Assembly: GCF_002015045.1 (NCBI RefSeq)
Contig: NZ_MUXX01000005.1
Coordinates: forward strand, 27,618 to 91,617
Direction of reading: 5' to 3'
Source: Haemophilus paraphrohaemolyticus
GTDB taxonomy: Bacteria; Pseudomonadota; Gammaproteobacteria; Enterobacterales; Pasteurellaceae
DNA: 64,000 nt
The position numbers were made by a program, and so were the translations under genes. The notes beneath the pieces were generated by a model. That model searched no databases. It was not told the origin of the DNA and saw nothing but the letters and a program-made list of their open reading frames with translations. This document shows positions 58,429-64,000 of this stretch, in pieces (within the stretch, counting starts at the first letter, position 1; each line of letters starts with the position of its first letter).

Positions 58429-59706
58429 CTAATCATTATTCCAAATGTATTTAATGGGTCTACTTTTCTTAATAAGGTGCTTCTCATCAACTAATCTTTG
58501 TAACCATTTTTTCATTTGGGAAGTAGAAATATCAAGCTCATCGGCTAACTCAATTTCTCTTTTGGCTGAATTTAATGTTGAATTACGAATTAATTCTTTT
58601 ACAAAATTAAATAGTTTTTCATTTGCTTTCAGTGAAAATAATGGATTTGATTCAGCATTCAAAGGACTATTTTTATTTTCATGGTTTATTGAGCTAGTTA
58701 ACTCATTTTGAGAATCTTCCTCATCACAATCTAACAAAGACATTTGAGATGCTTTATTCATTACATTATTTAAATTAAAAAGAGCCGAAAATTCTTGAAT
58801 ATTGCTTGGATTTTTCCATAGTAATGCACCTTTATTATTAAGTGCCTCCAGCCCTTTTGAAGCATTGCCAGTAGAACGAATATAAATTGGAATTTGTCGG
58901 TATTTATTTAATTGCTCTATTGCACCAGCCCAAGTTCCGCCTTTATTAAGATCAGAATTAACCACCAAAGCTATATCAGATAATGCATAAATATATTTAT
59001 TTCGTTGCATCGCATGACCTGTATTAAATCCAGCTTTGGGATCACAAGCTGAAATAAGAACTAATTGCCCATTCCGCAAAAATTCACGATTACTCAGGCT
59101 TAAAGCTGCTTTTTCTAAATTATCGGCTAATACACCACAAGCCCAACCTTCTGAGCGTAAAGCTTTATACATAGCTGTGCTATCAACACCTTGAGCACCT
59201 CCTGAAATGATCATTCTACCTGCTTGTGTAGATAATTCAGCAATACTTTCAGTATAACTAATCAAATCATTATCTATTTGCCTGGAACCAACTATCGCTA
59301 ATCCACCATAATTTAATAAATTAATATCTCCACAACCATATAGAATGGCTGGAGATTGCTCTTTTAAACGTGTTTTTAAACGATTAGGATAACCATCATC
59401 AGCACGGCTAACAACCCAGATACCTCGTGCTTGCCAATATTCTAATACTTGACTTAACAAAAAACCGCGATTTAATAATTGCATAACTCGATGTTTTTCT
59501 AGTTCTACATAATTATTTAAAATTTCATCTGCTTGATAAGATAATAAATCAGCAGGTTGTTTTTTTATGTTAACTAAATAAGCCATTAATTTATTGTATT
59601 CTGATGGTTTCAATAAATCATATTGCGGTACTTCACCTCCATTTAATAAAAGAGGTGCGGTTAATAATAATATAGCTTTTGTATTGTCCGAGATATTCAT
59701 AATCAT
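58429..59706 (-). CDS. DprA-like (Smf/SLOG-type Rossmann) protein of the RecQ-PRTase cassette
   Basis: 425 residues. Helical N-terminus (~1-95), then the DprA Rossmann domain (~100-300) with GIWVVSRADDGYPNRLK, LAIVGSRQIDND (~138), MIISGGAQGVDSTA (~170) and RNKYIYALSDIALVVNSDLNKGGTWAGAIEQL (~237). A linker rich in N, S and E leads to a C-terminal winged helix (~365-425: REIELADELDISTSQMKKWLQRLVDEKHLIKKS). Housekeeping DprA loads RecA on incoming single strands; this one is longer and reads as diverged. Start overlaps the helicase gene stop by 4 bases (ATGA). AT-rich compared with ureD and ureF. Confidence 0.85.
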   Translation of the reverse strand: MIMNISDNTKAILLLTAPLLLNGGEVPQYDLLKPSEYNKLMAYLVNIKKQPADLLSYQADEILNNYVELEKHRVMQLLNRGFLLSQVLEYWQARGIWVVSRADDGYPNRLKTRLKEQSPAILYGCGDINLLNYGGLAIVGSRQIDNDLISYTESIAELSTQAGRMIISGGAQGVDSTAMYKALRSEGWACGVLADNLEKAALSLSNREFLRNGQLVLISACDPKAGFNTGHAMQRNKYIYALSDIALVVNSDLNKGGTWAGAIEQLNKYRQIPIYIRSTGNASKGLEALNNKGALLWKNPSNIQEFSALFNLNNVMNKASQMSLLDCDEEDSQNELTSSINHENKNSPLNAESNPLFSLKANEKLFNFVKELIRNSTLNSAKREIELADELDISTSQMKKWLQRLVDEKHLIKKSRPIKYIWNND

Positions 59707-61775
59707 TCTGTATTACCAGTAGTTTGAGCAAGTGCAACAGGGAAAACAGCTCCACTTCCACCAATTTTTAATAAATAACTGCAAATTGTTAATGTCCAAC
59801 GTGAATCCACCATATCATCAATAAGCAAAACAGAACCTTGATTAGGGGTATGCGTCAAACCCAATGCACCATCTAAGTTCTTAGCTTGTAAATTACTGTT
59901 TGCCATCGTTTTTTGTTCTGGTGTTTCTTTAACTTTGCTAATCACAGGGTCAAAAGGCAATCCTAATCGTTGAGCAACACGCTGTGCAAAATCTGGTACA
60001 AGTGTTGGATGTCGAAGTGAAGGAACACAGGTTACCCAAGTTGGCTGAGGTTGAAGGTTCCACTTTCTTATCATTTCGACAAAAGCAATGACTAATTCAT
60101 TGGAAAATCGCCCATTATGATATTTCCCTTGTTTTACTAAACCGCCCCAGCCAGCATCTCCCCATATTGATAAAACGCGTCCTTCTTGTGCTTGATGGCA
60201 TTCGGGAATACGCCCTTTAAAACCATAATGTTGAAGTCCACCTGCAGGAAACTGCTTACGTGCTTCAATCGGGAAATCTGTTCTTTGTAGGAAATCAATG
60301 GCTTCTTGAACCAATATTGGATTAACAGATTCTGACAATGGTGGAAGTTGTGGCGAAGCCACTTGTTTCACATCACCGTCTAATGCCTGAATTAAAAATT
60401 TCATATGTTGCTCAAAAGATAAACCAACATATTCTTTCATTTGTTGATGCTCTTGATAGCGTAACTGGGTTAAACGCTCCGCTCTTTGCCAAAAACTGGG
60501 ACTCAAGGATGTAGAGGTTAATTGCCATTTGGTTCCTTGTTTCACCAATGGTGCAGGTGATTCTAGCGATAACAGTTTTAATACGTGTTCAATTTTTCTA
60601 CAACTTAAATTCACTTGATTCATTAGTTCTGGAACAGACAAACCAAACGCTGAATTTTCTAACGCTGCTAAAATTGACTGCACTTCGTTTAGCTTAGGAA
60701 AAGCACTTTCGATAAAGAATGTACTAATTTCATCGTCCTCTATCCCATTCAACAATACACCATATGCATTCGCTAGATTCCGCCCCGCACGCCCGACTTG
60801 TTGATAATAAGCAACAATGGAATTAGGCATTTGATAATGGATAACAAAAGACAAATCGGGCTTATCATATCCCATTCCTAATGCCGTTGTTGCAACTAAG
60901 GCTTTGACTTCATTATTCAATAAGGCGTTTTCTAAGGTTTCTCTGTTACTTGATTCTCCTGTATAAGGCTCAACAATGAAACCTTTAAATTTTAGCCAAT
61001 CAGCAACTTGTTTGGCATCACGCACTGTAAGTGTATAAATAATCCCGCTACCAGGTAATATTTGTAACTGCTCTGCCAACCAAGCTAATCGTTCGACTTG
61101 TCTTGGAATTGTAATGGTTTGCAAAGTTAAAGATGGGCGATTTAAATCACCGCGTAAAACTTGAATATTAGGTCCTAAAATCTGGACAAGATCATCCGTA
61201 ACACGATTATTCGCTGTTGCGGTTGTGGCTAATACTCTTAAATTTGCTGGAAGATATTTAATTATGCGTTCAATAAGTCGATAATGTGGACGAAAATCGT
61301 GCCCCCAATCAGAAATACAATGTGCTTCATCAACAACCAATAAAGAAATATTTCCAGCAATATGGTTTAATACACTTTGAATAAAGACTGGATTAGCCAA
61401 CCTTTCTGGGGAAATCAGTAAAATATCAATCTGATTGGAAACAATCTTTTGTGCTATAACATCCCAATCATTGGTATTATCAGAATTAATCGTTGCAGCT
61501 CTCACGCCCATTTTTTTAGCCGCAGCAATTTGGTTGCGCATTAAGGCTAAAAGTGGAGAAATTAATAAAGCAGGCCCTTTACCTTGCTCTCTCAGAATTT
61601 TTGTTGCAATAAAATACACAAAACTTTTCCCCCACCCTGTTTTTTGCACCACTAACTGGCGACGATGTCCCTCAATAATACGAGAAATAGCTTCTAGCTG
61701 TCCTTCCCTGAATTGAGCTTGTGAATTATCAGAACCAATACGGAGTAATTCAAGTGCACGATTGAAATCCATCAT
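59703..61775 (-). CDS. RecQ-like helicase fused to a phosphoribosyltransferase domain
   Basis: 690 residues. RecQ-type SF2 core: Walker A KTGWGKSF (~48), LLISPLLALMRNQ, the RecQ-specific VVDEAHCISDWGHDFRPHYR (~150), ATTATANN, and QVGRAGR (~325). The zinc-binding cysteines and HRDC of standard RecQ are absent. A winged-helix-like zone (~370-430) follows. The C-terminal ~200 residues are a PRTase fold with the PRPP loop VLLIDDMVDSRWTLT (649-663) and a preceding basic segment TWVTCVPSLRHPTLVPDFAQRVAQRLGL like ComF/PRT proteins. AAAGGAAT ribosome site. Coupled to the DprA-like gene. Inference: a DNA-unwinding and PRPP- or nucleotide-sensing defence or DNA-uptake system. Confidence 0.88.
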   Translation of the reverse strand: MMDFNRALELLRIGSDNSQAQFREGQLEAISRIIEGHRRQLVVQKTGWGKSFVYFIATKILREQGKGPALLISPLLALMRNQIAAAKKMGVRAATINSDNTNDWDVIAQKIVSNQIDILLISPERLANPVFIQSVLNHIAGNISLLVVDEAHCISDWGHDFRPHYRLIERIIKYLPANLRVLATTATANNRVTDDLVQILGPNIQVLRGDLNRPSLTLQTITIPRQVERLAWLAEQLQILPGSGIIYTLTVRDAKQVADWLKFKGFIVEPYTGESSNRETLENALLNNEVKALVATTALGMGYDKPDLSFVIHYQMPNSIVAYYQQVGRAGRNLANAYGVLLNGIEDDEISTFFIESAFPKLNEVQSILAALENSAFGLSVPELMNQVNLSCRKIEHVLKLLSLESPAPLVKQGTKWQLTSTSLSPSFWQRAERLTQLRYQEHQQMKEYVGLSFEQHMKFLIQALDGDVKQVASPQLPPLSESVNPILVQEAIDFLQRTDFPIEARKQFPAGGLQHYGFKGRIPECHQAQEGRVLSIWGDAGWGGLVKQGKYHNGRFSNELVIAFVEMIRKWNLQPQPTWVTCVPSLRHPTLVPDFAQRVAQRLGLPFDPVISKVKETPEQKTMANSNLQAKNLDGALGLTHTPNQGSVLLIDDMVDSRWTLTICSYLLKIGGSGAVFPVALAQTTGNTE

Positions 61776-61830
61776 ATTTATTCCTTTAAAAATATTTACC
61801 TACCATGAATGATACTTTATTGGTATGAAT

Positions 61831-62466
61831 TTATCTTATTAAAGATTGAGGTTCTTCTACATTCTTCAACAATGCATATTTTTCAATCCAACCGATCACG
61901 CCGTCAAGATTTTCTTTTTTCATCAGGTTGGTGAAAATAAACGGCTGACCGTTACGCATACGACGAGCATCACGTTCCATGACGCTTAAATCAGCACCAA
62001 CGAATGGAGCAAGATCAGTTTTATTAATGACTAGCAAATCTGAACGAGTGATACCCGGTCCGCCTTTGCGTGGGATTTTTTCCCCTTGAGCCACGTCAAT
62101 CACGAAAATTGTCACGTCTGCCAAATCAGGGCTAAAAGTCGCTGAAAGGTTATCGCCACCTGATTCAATGAACACGATTTCCACATCAGGGAAACGAGCC
62201 ACCATTTCATCAACCGCTTCCAAGTTCATTGACGCATCTTCACGGATTGCAGTATGCGGGCAGCCGCCTGTTTCCACGCCCATAATACGCTCTGGTGGAA
62301 GCAAACTGTTTTTTGTTAAAAATTCCGCATCTTCTTGGGTGTAAATATCGTTAGTAATTACTGCCACGCTATATTTACTCGCCATTTCGCGAGTGAGTTT
62401 TTCAATTAAGGCAGTTTTGCCCGCGCCAACAGGGCCAGCCACGCCAATTTTAATGTAGTTACGCAT
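61831..62466 (-). CDS. ureG: Urease accessory GTPase UreG
   Basis: 211 residues from ATG 62466, preceded by AAAGGAAC; an in-frame ATG at 62550 adds 28 residues and would leave no room after ureF. P-loop [13 protein letters not shown], nickel motif CPH in [33 protein letters not shown], and NKTDLAP. GTP hydrolysis drives nickel insertion. Ends 55 bases before the inserted cassette; the C-terminus looks intact. Confidence 0.96.
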   Translation of the reverse strand: MRNYIKIGVAGPVGAGKTALIEKLTREMASKYSVAVITNDIYTQEDAEFLTKNSLLPPERIMGVETGGCPHTAIREDASMNLEAVDEMVARFPDVEIVFIESGGDNLSATFSPDLADVTIFVIDVAQGEKIPRKGGPGITRSDLLVINKTDLAPFVGADLSVMERDARRMRNGQPFIFTNLMKKENLDGVIGWIEKYALLKNVEEPQSLIR

Positions 62467-62550
62467 AATGTTCCTTTCGTTTTTGATGATCACAGAAAAA
62501 GCCCATAAGCACTTCTGTGATAGTAAAATCTCAATAAAAAATAACCGCAC

Positions 62551-63258
62551 TTACGACATATAAAGTCGCGTATAAAGTACTTCGTGTTGCATTGCTCGAA
62601 TGTCATTCGCCAGCGTTGCCGCACCAAGCCATTCTTCGTCGGGGTCAAGGCTTAATTCCACCGCTTGTACGAGCGAGCCACGCAAGTTAAACAAAATATC
62701 TTGCCCATCCATTTGGCTGAGAGGAATTAGCTTCACGCCGTTAGTGATTGCACCAACTGCTGCGTTGTAGTAAAACGCATAGAGTGTGTCGGCTTTGCTT
62801 AAACCCATGGCTTGAGCAACCATTGCAAACACTATCGGGAAATAGCCTTGCACGGTTTTATTTTGAATCGCTTGCTGAAATTGGCTCAACATTGGGTGTT
62901 GTTCATAGCGGATAAAAATTTTTAATAACCGCACGCCGAGTTTAAAACTGCCTTCGCGACTTTCTCGTGCAATTTTGGTCGCAGATAGCGAATGATCTAA
63001 TTCGCACAAACGGTCAAAATCATTGGTAGCCATGGCTTCAAATGCGAGCGAAAGATAAGCGCCATCGTTATACACCCAGTTTTGCAAAAGCTGAGTTTGC
63101 ACATATTCTTCTAGGCTTGGTTTCGTCGAAACAGCACCTTGTTGAACAAAGGTTTCTAAACCGTTTGAATGGTTAAAGCCCCCGATTGGTAAAGTGGGGT
63201 CAACTAAGTGCAACAACGCCCCCAAATCTGCAAGGCTTCGGTTTAATGTTGGTGCCAA
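62551..63258 (-). CDS. ureF: Urease accessory protein UreF
   Basis: 235 residues, all-helical, with VDPTLPIGGFNHSNGLETFVQQG, ARESREGSFKLGVRLLKI and GYFPIVFAMVAQAMG. Bridges UreD and UreG. Overlaps the end of ureE by 16 bases. A Haemophilus-type uptake core spans the ureF end (62544-62552). Confidence 0.95.
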   Translation of the reverse strand: MAPTLNRSLADLGALLHLVDPTLPIGGFNHSNGLETFVQQGAVSTKPSLEEYVQTQLLQNWVYNDGAYLSLAFEAMATNDFDRLCELDHSLSATKIARESREGSFKLGVRLLKIFIRYEQHPMLSQFQQAIQNKTVQGYFPIVFAMVAQAMGLSKADTLYAFYYNAAVGAITNGVKLIPLSQMDGQDILFNLRGSLVQAVELSLDPDEEWLGAATLANDIRAMQHEVLYTRLYMS

Positions 63259-63800
63259 TTTCCATCTCCGTGATGATGATAACCGTGATGATCATGCGAA
63301 TGACTGTGCGAATACCCGTGCCCTTGTGCAGAGTTCGCTCTCAACGCTTGGCTTAAACGGCGTTCTGCTTTTTGAGGATGAAATCCAGCTGCTTGTAACC
63401 ATTCAAACATTGGCTTATCGTAAGGCAATGTAACTTCATCACCATCTAAAAATAGCGGTGAATGTTTGTTGCCGATTTCATAACACGCCCGTGCCATTTC
63501 AGGCAAGGTTTTCGGCGATAGCACAATCACGTCGCTCGGTAAAATTTCAATCGCAATCACTAATTCATCGCTGGTAAACACCACATCATCGTGCTTTAAA
63601 CGTTGCCCCTCTTTGAGCAAACGAAAGGCGACTTCACGCCCCGTATTCGTCGTTTTACGCAGAATATTGCGCTCACTCTCATACCACTGCAATGCCACGC
63701 GTTCAATGGTTTGATGGGTAATTTTGCCTTCAGTTTGGAGGCTAACTAAGTCGCCTAAAATAGTATCCATAATAGGCAGAATGGGGGTGAGGATTTTCAT
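63243..63800 (-). CDS. ureE: Urease accessory nickel chaperone UreE
   Basis: 185 residues. N-terminal peptide-binding domain, central metal-binding domain, and a histidine-rich tail in the last 25 residues (HGYSHSHSHDHH followed by more His) that binds several nickel ions. Delivers nickel to the UreDFG-urease complex. First accessory gene here; ureABC should lie beyond the window edge. Confidence 0.95.
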   Translation of the reverse strand: MKILTPILPIMDTILGDLVSLQTEGKITHQTIERVALQWYESERNILRKTTNTGREVAFRLLKEGQRLKHDDVVFTSDELVIAIEILPSDVIVLSPKTLPEMARACYEIGNKHSPLFLDGDEVTLPYDKPMFEWLQAAGFHPQKAERRLSQALRANSAQGHGYSHSHSHDHHGYHHHGDGNWHQH

Positions 63801-63842
63801 TTTTGTATTACTTATTTTCTTCTCTAATTAAGGCTGCCAAAT

Positions 63843-63987
63843 CTCCCCTCCCCCTCTTTGCTAAAGAGGGGATTTTCCTTATAAACTTGCTGTCATCTGA
63901 CTAATTTATATTTGCCATATCAAAGTAAAACAATGATATAAAATCTCACTCGTTTTTGCCCCTCTTTAGCAAAGAGGGGGAGGGGAG
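63843..63987. repeat. 145-bp element with 29-bp perfect terminal inverted repeats upstream of ureE
   Basis: Left arm starts CTCCCCTCCCCCTCTTTGCT and continues to AAAGAGGGG (63843-63871); the right arm (63959-63987) is its exact reverse complement. Within each arm CCTCTTTGCTAAAGAGG is itself a palindrome. The 87-bp centre is AT-rich with no frame. Resembles a non-autonomous miniature element between ureE and, presumably, ureC. Confidence 0.8.
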
Positions 63988-64000
63988 GGTACAACCTGAT

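Overview
The window reads as chromosomal DNA of a naturally competent member of the Pasteurellaceae, most like the Actinobacillus/Mannheimia branch. The reasons are AT-rich codon use, gene neighbourhoods familiar from Haemophilus and Actinobacillus (dcuB near dapF, yheO-tusDCB next to divergent fkpA/slyX, yigZ-trkH-hemG, frdABCD, a ure operon), and many copies of the Actinobacillus-type uptake signal core ACAAGCGGT. Several of these cores are paired head to head as hairpins at gene ends. Two competence genes are present: sxy/tfoX and a ComEA-like DNA-binding protein. Species cannot be fixed from the sequence alone.

Layout. 1-8.5 kb: partial sirtuin with an upstream HAD nucleotidase, cyuA, comE1-like gene, a three-domain LplT-PlsC-acyl-ACP synthetase (Aas) with a coupled MerR regulator, fklB. 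8.5-14.5 kb: transporter remnant, two tiny genes (one a 49-residue zinc ribbon), then the complete S10 ribosomal operon on the minus strand. 14.8-19.7 kb: sxy, a decayed DASS dicarboxylate carrier, frdABCD. 19.8-31.2 kb: fmt, yigZ-trkH-hemG, mscL, tusBCD-yheO, fkpA/slyX, an MFS carrier, crcB, dcuB, dapF, a lipoprotein.

31.3-45.7 kb is an accessory island punctuated by three internally deleted copies of one IS3-family element, all in the same orientation. It holds a type I restriction-modification locus (hsdM, rhuM, hsdS, hsdR), a DUF262/DUF1524 type IV-like restriction protein, a broken DUF417 gene, the promoter operator and 3' end of a gutted purL, and a methyltransferase. The island carries other uptake dialects: Haemophilus-type AAGTGCGGT cores and, inside hsdM, two perfect 12-bp Neisseria AG-DUS words. 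This suggests assembly by transformation from several donors.

45.7-64 kb: a Slam outer-membrane translocon paired with a surface lipoprotein that has an 18-bp coding repeat and a nearby XRE regulator. Next is a sulfatase utilisation locus (TauE/SafE exporter, SSS symporter, frameshifted YidJ-type sulfatase, Crp/Fnr regulator, anaerobic sulfatase-maturating enzyme) with a perfect CRP dyad, then yeaD, epmA, and a urease accessory operon ureE-F-G...D. The ure operon is interrupted between ureG and ureD by a coupled two-gene cassette: a RecQ-like helicase fused to a phosphoribosyltransferase, and a DprA-like protein. This cassette is the best candidate for an undescribed (probably defence or DNA-processing) system in the window.
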